Of a stretch of DNA of 64,000 nt, positions 1 through 9,122 are shown piece after piece; position 1 is the stretch's first letter, and the number at the start of each line of letters is the position of its first letter. Made by a program: the position numbers and the translations under genes. Source of the stretch: Bin80 sp026708685 (GTDB lineage Bacteria; Bacteroidota; Rhodothermia; Rhodothermales; Bin80); assembly GCA_965200955.1 (NCBI GenBank), contig OZ241742.1:3534001-3598000 (forward strand), given 5' to 3'. Under the pieces are notes generated by a model. It had not been told where the DNA came from. It was given only the letters and a program-made list of their open reading frames with translations, and searched no databases.

Positions 1-1
1 G

Positions 2-124
2 CAAATCCCGGTAGCCGATCGTTGGGCCATTGTTGCTTATGTCCGTGCATTGCAGCGTAGCCAGAATGCTACCATAGATGATATACCTGCAGATCAACGG
101 AATCAATTCCAGCCTACGCCTTGA
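2..124 (+). CDS. C-terminal end of a cytochrome c subunit of alternative complex III (ActE-like), partial
   Basis: The first bases are an open frame that ends at a TGA and encodes about 40 residues. It contains DRWAIVAYVRALQRSQ, the C-terminal helix typical of class I cytochrome c domains and of the ActE subunit of alternative complex III. The heme-binding CxxCH lies before the window. The stop overlaps the likely TTG start of the next gene (TTGA), which fits translational coupling inside the act cluster. In the known complex ActE is a periplasmic monoheme protein that receives electrons from the menaquinol-oxidising part. The assignment rests on this short tail and on the ActF gene that follows. 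Confidence 0.7.
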   Translation, partial: QIPVADRWAIVAYVRALQRSQNATIDDIPADQRNQFQPTP

Positions 125-1407
125 CCTTAGAATTTATGCGTGACTCACTCCAAGGCAGTTCATTGTTTATGAAGTTCATTGATCCTCTTGCTCCGACCAA
201 GAGTGACCAATATCCATTTACTGCATCCCCGAGGACCTATATTGTCGCCTTGCTGGCTGGTTTGGCAACGACCATTGTCAGCGTCTTTGTCGGGATGAGT
301 GACCTTTTTCTTGAACAGTTTTACTTTTCATACCTTATCGGATGGACCTTCTGTCTCAGTCTTGCACTCGGATGTCTCTTCATTGTATTGATCAAGCACC
401 TGGTCCGTGCCGAATGGATTGTTGCTCTTCGCAGAATCCCTGAGGCAGCGGCCGTATCCTTTCCCCTGCTGGCCATTCTCTCCATTCCAGTGATTCTTGG
501 CCTGCTTGATGCTCATGGCCCCTACCATCACTGGACCGTGGAAGGCATTGCTGATCCTGCAAGCGATCACTATGATGAAATCGTTGCAGGAAAAGTAGCA
601 TACCTCAATATACCCTTCTTTCTTGCACGTCTTGCATTTTATTTCCTTTCTTGGATCTTCATCTCTTCACGGCTGTGGAGGCTCTCCATTCTTCAGGATG
701 TGACAGGTGATCCCCAGATATCGGTTCGGCTCCGTCATGTCAGTGCATGGGGACTGCCTCTATGTGCCATTACGACTGCATTTGCAGCGTTTGACGTGCT
801 GATGACCCTTGATCCGCACTGGTTTTCAACGATCTTTGGGGTCTATTTTTTCGCTGGTGCCTTTTTATCTGCCTTCTGCTTTACAGCTCTTACCGTTGCC
901 TCCTTACAACGTGCTGGCATGCTTAGAGGAGTTGTTACCCGTGAACATTACCATGATCTTGGAAAGTTAATGTTTGGGTTTGTGGTCTTTTGGGCGTACA
1001 TTGCCTTTAGTCAGTACATGCTCATCTGGTATGGAGGAATTCCAGAAGAAACCGCTTGGTTCAAGTATCGTCTACAGCATGGCTGGGAAACCCACAGCGG
1101 AGTCCTGCTCTTTGGACATTTTATTCTGCCCTTTGTGATCTTACTTCCCCGTGCCATCAAACGATTTGCTACTCCCCTTGCGATCATTGCCGTGTGGCTT
1201 CTGATCATGCAGTGGTTTGACATTCACTGGCAAGCTATGCCTGTTCTTCACAAAGAGCAGGCACAGTTTCACTGGCTGGACCTGAGTTGCTGGATAGGAC
1301 TTTGGGCACTTTTCGTTGGGGCTTTCCTGTGGCGGTTGAGTCGACATTCTATTGTCTGCGAGAAAGATCCCCACCTTGAAAAATCCCTGCGCTTTGAAAA
1401 CGTTTAA
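121..1407 (+). CDS. actF: Alternative complex III quinol-binding membrane subunit ActF
   Basis: A 428-residue polytopic membrane protein with about ten hydrophobic helices, matching in length and topology the NrfD-like ActF subunit of quinol:cytochrome c/HiPIP oxidoreductase. It would help form the quinone site and pass electrons from menaquinol to the periplasmic cytochromes and then to the caa3 oxidase encoded just downstream. A TTG at 121 overlaps the previous stop by four bases. ATGs at 136 and 169 are alternative starts and no strong Shine-Dalgarno sequence distinguishes them. The neighbours (cytochrome c tail upstream; SCO1, ctaC and ctaD downstream) reproduce the act-cox order known from Rhodothermus-like bacteria. 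Confidence 0.88.
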   Translation: MTLEFMRDSLQGSSLFMKFIDPLAPTKSDQYPFTASPRTYIVALLAGLATTIVSVFVGMSDLFLEQFYFSYLIGWTFCLSLALGCLFIVLIKHLVRAEWIVALRRIPEAAAVSFPLLAILSIPVILGLLDAHGPYHHWTVEGIADPASDHYDEIVAGKVAYLNIPFFLARLAFYFLSWIFISSRLWRLSILQDVTGDPQISVRLRHVSAWGLPLCAITTAFAAFDVLMTLDPHWFSTIFGVYFFAGAFLSAFCFTALTVASLQRAGMLRGVVTREHYHDLGKLMFGFVVFWAYIAFSQYMLIWYGGIPEETAWFKYRLQHGWETHSGVLLFGHFILPFVILLPRAIKRFATPLAIIAVWLLIMQWFDIHWQAMPVLHKEQAQFHWLDLSCWIGLWALFVGAFLWRLSRHSIVCEKDPHLEKSLRFENV

Positions 1408-1418
1408 CATCCAGAGTT

Positions 1419-1766
1419 ATGGCTCATACTGACGAATCCACTACTGATCCTCCTCCAATTCAGAACGAAGCCATCGCCGCTGTTCCGCTGATGTGGTTCA
1501 TTTTCAGCATTCTGTTTGGCTTGGGCCTTCTGTCGTTTGTTGCATCCTACTGGTTTAACAACGTTGCTGATCGCGTCCATATGGAGCATGCCGCTGAAGC
1601 GTCGTATCCAACGGTGGAACGATTGCAGATGAGCGGCATGCAACAACTCAACCGTTATGAGATGATCAGCGAAGGAGTCTTCCGAATTCCTATTGAGCAG
1701 GCGATCCTACATGTGGCTGAGGAATTCCCCGAAGATGCTCCGATCTCTGAGGAAATGGTTCCCTGA
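1419..1766 (+). CDS. Small single-helix membrane protein in the act/caa3 operon
   Basis: A 115-residue protein with an acidic N terminus, one transmembrane helix around residues 23-45 and a hydrophilic C-terminal half predicted to be periplasmic. I recognise no named domain. It sits 11 bp after actF, and its TGA overlaps the ATG of the SCO1 gene (ATGA), so it is almost certainly co-translated with the oxidase genes. A role as an accessory or assembly subunit of the oxidase is inferred from position only. It has no cysteine or CxxCH motif, so it is unlikely to carry heme or copper. Confidence 0.75.
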   Translation: MAHTDESTTDPPPIQNEAIAAVPLMWFIFSILFGLGLLSFVASYWFNNVADRVHMEHAAEASYPTVERLQMSGMQQLNRYEMISEGVFRIPIEQAILHVAEEFPEDAPISEEMVP

Positions 1767-2569
1767 TGAATCGATACTGCTTTGCCATCTTCGCTTTCAG
1801 TCTGTGGGTCACTCCGATCTATGCACAACTGACCCAGCAAGCCAGTATTGCCTATGAAGGTGTAGGACTGACACCCCAGTTAGGTGAACAGATTCCACTT
1901 GATCTATCCTTTCTTGATTCAGATGGAAAGGCAGTTACGCTCCAGGAGTACTTTCACCAAGGCCGCCCCGTGGTGCTCACCTTCGTCTACCATACCTGTC
2001 CTATGCTGTGCAGTAGCCTCTTGGACGGTGTAACCCGCAGTTTGCAGGATCTGTCATGGACTCCCGGGACCAAGTATGAAATGCTCACGGTTTCGTTTAG
2101 TCCCTATGACACTCCAGAACGAGCCGCCCAACAGCGAGCCCGCTACATGAATCGGCTGGACTATCCTGTGGCTGAGTGGAGATTTCTGACGGGTGATGAA
2201 GCCTCTATCACCGCATTGACCCAGTCGGTAGGTTTTGAGTACAAATGGATTGAGGAGATGGGTGAATTTGCCCACCCTGCCGCGGTCATCGTTTTAAGCG
2301 ATTCAGGAATGATCACCCGTTACCTTCCTGATCTGTCGCCGAGAGGTCGTGATCTGCGTGCAGCTATTGTAGAAGCTTCAGACGGAATGGTGGGCAATCT
2401 TCTTGACCGTGCATTTCTTTACTGTTTCCAATTTGATCCAACGTCCAATTCTTACGTATTAGTCGCGCGGCGTGCGATGCAGGTTGGGGGTGGTATTACA
2501 GCTCTACTGCTGATTGCATTTTTAAGCATTTTATGGATCAACGATTCAACAAAATCTAGGCGCGAATGA
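1766..2569 (+). CDS. SCO1/SenC copper chaperone for the CuA centre
   Basis: A 267-residue protein with an N-terminal signal sequence (cleavage near residue 20), a thioredoxin-like domain with the copper-binding CPMLC motif (Cys78, Cys82), the distal conserved His in EFAHPAAV, and an additional C-terminal transmembrane helix followed by a short basic tail. SCO proteins deliver or reduce copper for the CuA site of cytochrome oxidase subunit II, which is the next gene. It overlaps its neighbours by one base upstream and four bases (ATGA) downstream, indicating tight operon coupling. The C-terminal anchor is a less usual arrangement than the N-terminal anchor of many SCO proteins. Confidence 0.93.
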   Translation: MNRYCFAIFAFSLWVTPIYAQLTQQASIAYEGVGLTPQLGEQIPLDLSFLDSDGKAVTLQEYFHQGRPVVLTFVYHTCPMLCSSLLDGVTRSLQDLSWTPGTKYEMLTVSFSPYDTPERAAQQRARYMNRLDYPVAEWRFLTGDEASITALTQSVGFEYKWIEEMGEFAHPAAVIVLSDSGMITRYLPDLSPRGRDLRAAIVEASDGMVGNLLDRAFLYCFQFDPTSNSYVLVARRAMQVGGGITALLLIAFLSILWINDSTKSRRE

Positions 2570-3501
2570 ATCAACAGAGTTCAATCTGGCTTCCAGAAGC
2601 TGCATCTACCATTGCTGGAGATGTGGATGCCCTCTTTTATTTCATCCTCATCACTAGCATCATTCTTTTCGTCGGTGTCATCTCGACGATGATTTATTTT
2701 GCATGGCGTTACCGTCGCCGTAGCGACGCTGATCGCCCTGAACCCGTTTACGAAAATAAACTTGTAGAAGCCTCTTGGGTTGTTTTCCCTACCATTCTCG
2801 TTGCTGTGGTCTTCATCTGGGGATTTAAGGTCTTTCTTGAACAGGGAATTCCTCCTCCCAATTCCTATGAGATCAATGTGACGGCCCGAAAATGGAGTTG
2901 GACCTTCACCTACCCCAATGGTGTTGTTTCGGCGGATCTGCATGTTCCTACGAATCAGCCCGTGAAACTTCGAATGACCAGTGAGGATGTCATTCACAGT
3001 TTCTTTGTCCCTGCCTTCAGGGTCAAGGCAGATGTGCTCAATGGTCGTTATTCGTATGTATGGTTTGAGTCACCTAAACAAGACACCTTTATTGTCGCTT
3101 GCACGGAGTACTGCGGTACTTCTCATTCCGACATGTATTCCCGCGTGATTGTGCAATCTCAGGATGAGTTTGATCAATGGCTTTCCGATAATATGGATGA
3201 TGGTACGTTGACTCCTGCCGAGCGTGGTCAGCGACTGTATACCCAACAGGGTTGCTTTGCCTGCCATTCACTTGATGGCTCAGTTGCTGCCGGTCCTACG
3301 TTTCTTGGTCTGGCTGGAAGTGTTCGTAATTTTACCGATGGAACAAGTGCGGAAGCCGATGACAACTACCTTCGCACCTCCATTGTGAATCCAATGTTAC
3401 AGATTGTCGAAGGATATCCTCCTGTGATGCCTGGACAATACGCTGCGACATTGTCCGTTGATGACATTGATGCCCTTGTTGCCTTCATCAAAGAGTACTA
3501 A
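2566..3501 (+). CDS. ctaC: caa3-type cytochrome c oxidase subunit II with fused cytochrome c
   Basis: A 311-residue protein with two N-terminal transmembrane helices, a cupredoxin domain and a C-terminal cytochrome c domain. CuA ligands are visible: the His of DVIHSFFVPAF and the cluster CTEYCGTSHSDMYSRV with two Cys, a His and a Met. The heme c site is CFACH near residue 227, with a distal Met in PPVMPGQY. The fused cytochrome c defines a caa3 oxidase, which takes electrons from the alternative complex III cytochrome or HiPIP and passes them to CuA. The ATG overlaps the SCO1 stop by four bases. Confidence 0.96.
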   Translation: MNQQSSIWLPEAASTIAGDVDALFYFILITSIILFVGVISTMIYFAWRYRRRSDADRPEPVYENKLVEASWVVFPTILVAVVFIWGFKVFLEQGIPPPNSYEINVTARKWSWTFTYPNGVVSADLHVPTNQPVKLRMTSEDVIHSFFVPAFRVKADVLNGRYSYVWFESPKQDTFIVACTEYCGTSHSDMYSRVIVQSQDEFDQWLSDNMDDGTLTPAERGQRLYTQQGCFACHSLDGSVAAGPTFLGLAGSVRNFTDGTSAEADDNYLRTSIVNPMLQIVEGYPPVMPGQYAATLSVDDIDALVAFIKEY

Positions 3502-3505
3502 AACT

Positions 3506-5146
3506 ATGAGTGACACATCCCACAATTACTTAAATGCCAAGAAAGGTCTTTGGTCGTGGCTCACTACAACCGATCATAAGCGCATTGGTATCCTTTATGC
3601 AATCGCATGTGGCGCGTTCTTCCTCCTAGGTGGTATCCTTGCCACTTTTGTACGAACGGAGCTCGGTGCTCCAGGAGAGACCATCCTTGGCCAGGATGAA
3701 TACAATCAGGTGTTCACCTTGCATGGCGTGGTTATGGTCTTTCTCGTCATCATCCCTGCCATCCCTGGGATCCTTGGTAATTTTGTACTCCCTCTCCAGG
3801 TTGGTGCAAACGATGTAGCATTCCCACGTTTAAATCTGGCCAGTTGGTACCTCTTTATGGCAGGTGCACTCATGGCAGTATGTGGCTGGCTCTTTGTGGG
3901 AAAGGTGGATACTGGATGGACCTTCTACACCCCTTACTCCAGTGGTGCATCCAATGCAGTATTGTGGCTTACTTCTGCGGTCTTCGTTGCTGGATTCGCA
4001 TCTATCTTTACGGGGTTGAATTTCATTGTGACGGTGCACAAGATGCGCGCACCGGGGATGACTTGGAATCGACTTCCATTGTTTACTTGGGCCATCTACG
4101 CGACCGCCATTGTACAAGTCTTAGCGACTCCCGTAATCGGTATCACTATGGTTCTCTTATTTTTAGAGAAGCTCTTGCATATCGGCATTTTTGATCCTGC
4201 CCTTGGTGGCGATCCAGTGTTATTTCAACATTTTTTCTGGTTCTACAGCCATCCGGCGGTCTATATTATGATTCTCCCCGCGATGGGGATCATCAGTGAC
4301 CTGATGGGAACCTTCTCCCGCCAGCATGTATCGGGCTATACATTCATTGCCCTGTCTTCGGTTGCCATTGCATTCCTTGGCTTCCTTGTTTGGGGGCATC
4401 ACATGTTCGTCTCTGGTCAGAGTGCACTCTCTTCCATCATTTTCTCTATGCTCACCTTCCTGATTGGAATCCCAACCGGAATTAAGGTCTTCAATTGGGT
4501 GGCAACGATGTATAAAGGATCTGTATGGCTGAAGACTCCCATGCTATATGCTCTGATGTTTTTATTCCTCTTTACCATTGGGGGACTGACAGGCATTATG
4601 GTTGGGGTGCTGGCCGTTGATGTTCATTTGCACGACACGTATTTTGTGGTTGCACATTTTCACTATGTGATGATGGGAGGAGCACTGATCGGTCTGATTG
4701 GCGGACTGCATTACTGGTGGCCAAAGATGACAGGTCGTATGTACAACGAAAAAGCAGGTGTCATTGCGGCAATCTTGGTGTTTATTGGGTTTAATTTGAC
4801 GTTCTTCACGCAGTTCTTCCTTGGATCTAAAGGTATGCCCCGCCGCTATCATGATTACTCTGAGTTCTTGGAAACCTTTCCCGAGTTTGCGGCTCTCAAC
4901 ATGACTTCTACAATTGGTTCGTACATTCTTGGTGTTGGACTGGTGATGATTCTAATCTATGCATTGTATTCTCTGGTGCGAGGACCGAGGGCGACTGCGA
5001 ACCCATGGGGAGCCTGCACTCTTGAGTGGACGCATACCGGAACTGTTCCTGATGAGCATAATTTTCATGACACTCCCCTAGTTACGCGTGGCCCCTATGA
5101 CTATCATCTTGCCGATGACGTTTTTGGACCTAAAAAGGAATCTTAA
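3506..5146 (+). CDS. ctaD: caa3-type cytochrome c oxidase subunit I
   Basis: A 546-residue catalytic subunit of the heme-copper oxidase, with about twelve transmembrane helices. Heme a ligand His73 lies in TLHGVV. The CuB/Tyr cross-link motif reads WFYSHPAVY (His249, Tyr253). The heme ligands lie in HDTYFVVAHFHYV. The E278 of classical A1 oxidases is absent and YSHP is present, which places it in the A2 subfamily, as known for the Rhodothermus marinus caa3 enzyme, where the Tyr-Ser pair replaces the glutamate in the D channel. The ATG at 3506, four bases after the ctaC stop, is preferred over an in-frame ATG at 3458 that lies inside ctaC. Confidence 0.97.
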   Translation: MSDTSHNYLNAKKGLWSWLTTTDHKRIGILYAIACGAFFLLGGILATFVRTELGAPGETILGQDEYNQVFTLHGVVMVFLVIIPAIPGILGNFVLPLQVGANDVAFPRLNLASWYLFMAGALMAVCGWLFVGKVDTGWTFYTPYSSGASNAVLWLTSAVFVAGFASIFTGLNFIVTVHKMRAPGMTWNRLPLFTWAIYATAIVQVLATPVIGITMVLLFLEKLLHIGIFDPALGGDPVLFQHFFWFYSHPAVYIMILPAMGIISDLMGTFSRQHVSGYTFIALSSVAIAFLGFLVWGHHMFVSGQSALSSIIFSMLTFLIGIPTGIKVFNWVATMYKGSVWLKTPMLYALMFLFLFTIGGLTGIMVGVLAVDVHLHDTYFVVAHFHYVMMGGALIGLIGGLHYWWPKMTGRMYNEKAGVIAAILVFIGFNLTFFTQFFLGSKGMPRRYHDYSEFLETFPEFAALNMTSTIGSYILGVGLVMILIYALYSLVRGPRATANPWGACTLEWTHTGTVPDEHNFHDTPLVTRGPYDYHLADDVFGPKKES

Positions 5147-5148
5147 CG

Positions 5149-5811
5149 ATGATCAGTGCAGACACAACTCTTAAGCACTATTTCGTCAATCACGAACAGC
5201 AGTTTGATGCGGCGAAATTGGGGATGTGGCTCTTTTTGGTCACGGAAATACTTCTATTTGCGGGCATGTTTGTTGCTTATGCCGTGTACCGAGCCTGGCA
5301 CCCAGAGGTGTTTCTTCAGGCGAGTGAGTTATTGGACTGGCGCCTTGGAGCGTTAAATACCATAGTACTTCTTGCCTCCAGTTTTACGGTGGCTCTATCG
5401 ATTCACTTTGTACAAAAAGGCGAAAACCGAAAAGTCTTGGTATTACTCTTGCTTACTCTTTTATGTGCTGCTATCTTCATGGTTGTGAAGTATTTTGAGT
5501 ATACCGACAAGTTTTCCCATGGAATTGTTCTTGGTGCTGGCTTTGATCCGCACGGGATCATTGATGGGAAGGACTACTCCAAATATAACGTTCCGTATGC
5601 TGCCCAATTTTTTAGTATTTACTTTGTCATGACGGGAATTCATGGAGTCCATGTCCTTGTAGGCATGGGCATTTTTGGATGGCTTGCAACCCGGGTAGCC
5701 CGTGGTCATTTTTCTCCTCAGTGGTACACTCCTGTTGAGTTGACTGGTCTGTACTGGCACTTGGTAGACATCATCTGGATCTTCCTTTTCCCGTTGCTTT
5801 ATCTGATTTAG
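5149..5811 (+). CDS. ctaE: caa3-type cytochrome c oxidase subunit III
   Basis: A 220-residue membrane protein with the subunit III signature: an early FDAAKLGMWLFLVTE segment, a conserved Glu in the third helix region, and the closing HLVDIIWIFLFPLLYL helix. It begins two bases after the ctaD stop. Subunit III stabilises the catalytic core and its proton supply. Its length is normal for short bacterial subunit III proteins. Transcription continues into the subunit IV gene after 11 bp. Confidence 0.94.
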   Translation: MISADTTLKHYFVNHEQQFDAAKLGMWLFLVTEILLFAGMFVAYAVYRAWHPEVFLQASELLDWRLGALNTIVLLASSFTVALSIHFVQKGENRKVLVLLLLTLLCAAIFMVVKYFEYTDKFSHGIVLGAGFDPHGIIDGKDYSKYNVPYAAQFFSIYFVMTGIHGVHVLVGMGIFGWLATRVARGHFSPQWYTPVELTGLYWHLVDIIWIFLFPLLYLI

Positions 5812-5822
5812 AACTATCATCC

Positions 5823-6173
5823 ATGGCCCATAGCCATCATATCATCCCGATTCGCATTCTGACTGTGGTGTTTGTTGCACTTCTAGCATTAACCGTCATT
5901 ACCGTGATTACTGCCAGAATTGATCTGGGGGTACTTAATGTCCCTCTTGCCTTGACGATTGCAACCTCCAAGGCTATCTTGGTCGCCTTAATCTTCATGG
6001 CCTTGAAATATGATAACAAGGTGAATCTTTTGGCCGTTGCTCTTGGTGTCATCTTTGTGGTTGTATTTCTGGCATTGACCTTTGCTGATACAGAGTTTCG
6101 TGGTAGTATGGGGATTACCGAGCCCGCCATCGTAGAACCGGTACCTGAATCGTCTGGTTATGACTCTCCATAG
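5823..6173 (+). CDS. ctaF: Cytochrome c oxidase subunit IV family protein
   Basis: A 116-residue protein with three transmembrane helices and a short acidic C-terminal tail, matching the prokaryotic cytochrome oxidase subunit IV family in size and in the SKAILVALIFMALKYDNK segment between helices two and three. It is the last gene of the oxidase cluster. About 240 bp without a recognisable gene follow before the next coding region, so the operon probably ends here, although I see no strong terminator hairpin. Confidence 0.88.
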   Translation: MAHSHHIIPIRILTVVFVALLALTVITVITARIDLGVLNVPLALTIATSKAILVALIFMALKYDNKVNLLAVALGVIFVVVFLALTFADTEFRGSMGITEPAIVEPVPESSGYDSP

Positions 6174-6413
6174 CATATGATGGCAACTCTGTCCATGCAT
6201 CTTTATCGCGGATCATCTACCCAAGATGGCTTTTATCGTTAACCCTGATTTTGATGAGCCCTTGCTTTGGAAAGAGTTGAGTTCATGATTGGTAACTTCA
6301 TCTTGGACTTCATGACAGCGGACTTGAATAAGATTCCTAATACCAGTCTTGTTTGAAATGCTCAACTTATTCATCTTCCAAGCGATTTTTTTCTGACTTC
6401 CCCTTTTTTTTCA

Positions 6414-7574
6414 ATGAGAATTTTATCGATTATCCTTGCGACTGTTTTGCTGATCCAGCTCAGTTCCTGTGATACCAACTCTGAGGATCCGCCACCTGCA
6501 GATACGGTCATTGGGCTTGCCATACCACTCACAGGTTCTTTAGCCCGTGTAGGACAGGATATGCGTCTAGCTGCGGAGATGGCCACCGCACTTACCAATG
6601 AAGACTCAACCTTGGATGCCACCATCCGACTTTCCATTGAAGATACCCGAAGTACCGCTGATGGAACAAAGGAAGCCTTTGAAAAACTCATTGCAGATGG
6701 GACCCAATATATCGTTGGACCTTATTCTTCGGCGAATACCGAAGAAATCATTCCGATCATTGATGAGGCAGGGGTTGTCACGATAGCTCCAGCCTCGGCT
6801 GCGGACGGATTGTCGGAGGAATCCCAGTGGCTTTTCCGCTCTTCCCTCACCGTTGATTACCTGATTCCAGCTGCAGTGAAAGAAACCCATGATGCTCTTG
6901 GTTACGATTACATTGCTTCGTTGACCAACCAAGCCGATCGATTCTCAGTTAGCGCATTTGACAAACTTGTAGAGGAGATTGGAGAGATTGGAAGGATCCG
7001 TTTAGATTTGAAAGAAACGTTTGCACGTTTCCCTGATCAAGCGATTCCACAGATGGATTCTCAAATACGTTCCCTCTTGAATCCACCTCAGCCACTGGAT
7101 GCCATTTTCTTTTTTGGACTTGCCCCAGACCGCTTGAATTTTATCCTACGCTCCCATCTTCTCGGCTTAAAGAATGTGCCGATTATCATGCCGGCACTCA
7201 GCACATCTGATATCCGTATTGCTCGTGAAACTGTACCTGATGCCACCGAAGGAATTTATGTAGCCCAAGTTTGGGTTGATGGAAGTTCCCACCCGACTAG
7301 TAAAGCATTTGTAGAGGCGTTCCAGAAGAGATACAGCGCACTCCCGAACGATTTTCATGCACGTGCATATGCAGCCATCAATTTACTGTTTAAGGCACTT
7401 GAGGAAACAGAAGTTGCGTCTCCAACCAGCGATGCGGTCCGTGTTGAGTTATCTGAAATGCGTAATGTGGATACCATCTATGGCCCCTTTTCATTTGATG
7501 AAAACGGAGATGCTATCTACTCCCCACAGGTTGGAGTCGTCCGTGGTAATACGATTGAACTCTTGAATGATTAG
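6414..7574 (+). CDS. ABC-type branched-chain amino acid/urea-like substrate-binding lipoprotein
   Basis: A 386-residue protein with a lipoprotein signal ending in LSSC (Cys19), followed by a type I periplasmic-binding fold related to LivJ/UrtA and the Peripla_BP_6 family (GLAIPLTGSLARVGQDM near the N terminus, YIVGPYSSANTEE in the middle). It would bind a small ligand outside the inner membrane. No permease or ATPase genes accompany it, so transport is unproven and a sensory role is possible. It converges with the LRR gene, leaving three bases between the two stops. Confidence 0.85.
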   Translation: MRILSIILATVLLIQLSSCDTNSEDPPPADTVIGLAIPLTGSLARVGQDMRLAAEMATALTNEDSTLDATIRLSIEDTRSTADGTKEAFEKLIADGTQYIVGPYSSANTEEIIPIIDEAGVVTIAPASAADGLSEESQWLFRSSLTVDYLIPAAVKETHDALGYDYIASLTNQADRFSVSAFDKLVEEIGEIGRIRLDLKETFARFPDQAIPQMDSQIRSLLNPPQPLDAIFFFGLAPDRLNFILRSHLLGLKNVPIIMPALSTSDIRIARETVPDATEGIYVAQVWVDGSSHPTSKAFVEAFQKRYSALPNDFHARAYAAINLLFKALEETEVASPTSDAVRVELSEMRNVDTIYGPFSFDENGDAIYSPQVGVVRGNTIELLND

Positions 7575-7577
7575 ATC

Positions 7578-9089
7578 TCAAATCCGCAATTGATTTCCCT
7601 CACTCAATTTGAGAGTGGGTTCTACTAAATCCGAATGATCTGACCTTGGCGACGAACCTGCCCTTTGCCCTTGTGGAGAGGAGGCTGTCAAACGGTAGAG
7701 ATACATTCCAGATGGGAGATTCGTGGCGTTCAGTTCAATTTCTTGATTCCATCCGGCGGGAAGCTCTACGGGGGATATAGAGTAAACCTGTCGTCCTGTT
7801 ACATCAAGAACATCAATCGTCACTCTTGCTGACCAAGGAAGATTGAACCGTAGATGCGTTGAATTTTGGAATGGATTGGGATAGTTGGAATGAACGACAA
7901 ACTCTACAGGAAAATCATCACTCTCTTCAACGGCAACGGAAGCAGCTATCTCCATGGAAAATGTATGAGTAATCTGAGTGCTATCCGTATCCATAGCAGT
8001 GTACTTGTAATCCATAGCAGGAGTTACCTCAGATGGTGTACCACTCATGGTTCTAGTTGAAGCGTCAAAACTCAACCCCTTGGGTAATTCGGGAGAAATA
8101 GAATATGTAATGGGTGGCATCGCCATGATCGTTTCAGGTAAGACCCAGGGAGTGATGGCCTGCCCATTCGGATAGGATAGATCAGAAATCATTGATGCAA
8201 AAGGGAAAATTCGACAGGTAAGTCCACCTCTGTAGAGAACCATTGACAACCATGTTTGAAATTCATCATCATTCGGGGCACATAAATGCCTACGATTGAA
8301 TTGCCAGAAAAAAGTGGCCAACGATTCTAGTTGCATGAAACTTCGGGGGAATGCTCCCGAAAGATTATTCTCGGAAAGTGTCAGGGTTGACATGGAAGTT
8401 AAATTCCCCAGTTCAGGTGGTATGCCCCCAGATAGTTCGTTACTCCAGAAATAGAGAGAAGCAATATTCTTTAACAGTCCAAGTTCGGCAGGAATTTCTC
8501 CACTCAATTGATTGGCGAGTAAATTCAATTCATAGAGATTTGATAGATTGCCTAACTGAGGTGGAATTGAACCAGTAAGAGAATTGTGACTTAGGTCTAT
8601 CATCACGATATTGGATAGATTGCCGAACTCGGGGGGAATCCGGCCTGACAGTTCATTTCTTGAGAATCTCAAATCTGTTAGGTGAGTCAAGTTCCCCAAT
8701 TCGGATGGCATCTCACCAGAAATGGAATTGAACATTGAATAGAGTAGATTTAAGTTCACCAAATTGCCAATTTCAGATGGAATCTCTCCAGTGAGGTTAT
8801 TCGTGCCAAGATGCAGAATTTCTAAGTCTTCTACATCTCCGAGCTCGGTTGGGATCGTTCCTACGAGATTATTTCGATTCAGAATCATTCTAACCAGCTT
8901 ACCGTCGTCAACTGTGAGCCCGTACCAATCCCCAAACTGCTCCATCGTTGTTGGCACTTCCTTGACATTCCATCCAGAATTATCACTCCATTGATCTCCA
9001 TTGGTGGATTCATAGAAGGCAACAAGAGCCCTGTGTAAAGACTCAACTTCATTGCTCTGTGCAAACGAAACATTGATGGTAAGTAGCAA
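7578..9089 (-). CDS. Leucine-rich-repeat protein with T9SS type A sorting domain
   Basis: About 503 residues from a TTG start. The order is: end of a signal peptide (SFA/QS), an LRR cap, about eight plant-type 24-residue LRRs of the form LxGxIPxELGNLxxL (roughly residues 55-250), a putative Ig-like (He_PIG) domain around GLSFDASTRTMSGTPSE, and a C-terminal domain with NYPNPFQNSTHLRF and LPSGMYLYRL, typical of T9SS type A sorting signals. It is probably exported by T9SS to the cell surface; a PorV/PorQ protein is encoded at 38.7-39.9 kb. The codon before the TTG is TGA, and the frame upstream encodes the missing front of the signal peptide, so the gene may be interrupted. The tail after LYRL is unusually long. 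Confidence 0.85.
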   Translation of the reverse strand: MLLTINVSFAQSNEVESLHRALVAFYESTNGDQWSDNSGWNVKEVPTTMEQFGDWYGLTVDDGKLVRMILNRNNLVGTIPTELGDVEDLEILHLGTNNLTGEIPSEIGNLVNLNLLYSMFNSISGEMPSELGNLTHLTDLRFSRNELSGRIPPEFGNLSNIVMIDLSHNSLTGSIPPQLGNLSNLYELNLLANQLSGEIPAELGLLKNIASLYFWSNELSGGIPPELGNLTSMSTLTLSENNLSGAFPRSFMQLESLATFFWQFNRRHLCAPNDDEFQTWLSMVLYRGGLTCRIFPFASMISDLSYPNGQAITPWVLPETIMAMPPITYSISPELPKGLSFDASTRTMSGTPSEVTPAMDYKYTAMDTDSTQITHTFSMEIAASVAVEESDDFPVEFVVHSNYPNPFQNSTHLRFNLPWSARVTIDVLDVTGRQVYSISPVELPAGWNQEIELNATNLPSGMYLYRLTASSPQGQRAGSSPRSDHSDLVEPTLKLSEGNQLRI

Positions 9090-9122
9090 TCAAAGCACAT
9101 TAAAAAACCAGTTTCTTGTCAT
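9087..9122 (-). other. Signal-peptide start of the LRR gene separated by an in-frame TGA
   Basis: Reading from an ATG at 9122 gives MTRNWFFNVL, then TGA (9090-9092), then LLLTINVSFAQS in the same frame as the LRR protein. Together the two halves form a normal signal peptide: basic start, hydrophobic core and an A-Q cleavage site. The TGA therefore looks like a single-base nonsense mutation, a sequencing error or a read-through site. The TTG directly after it offers a possible but poor restart. Confidence 0.7.
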
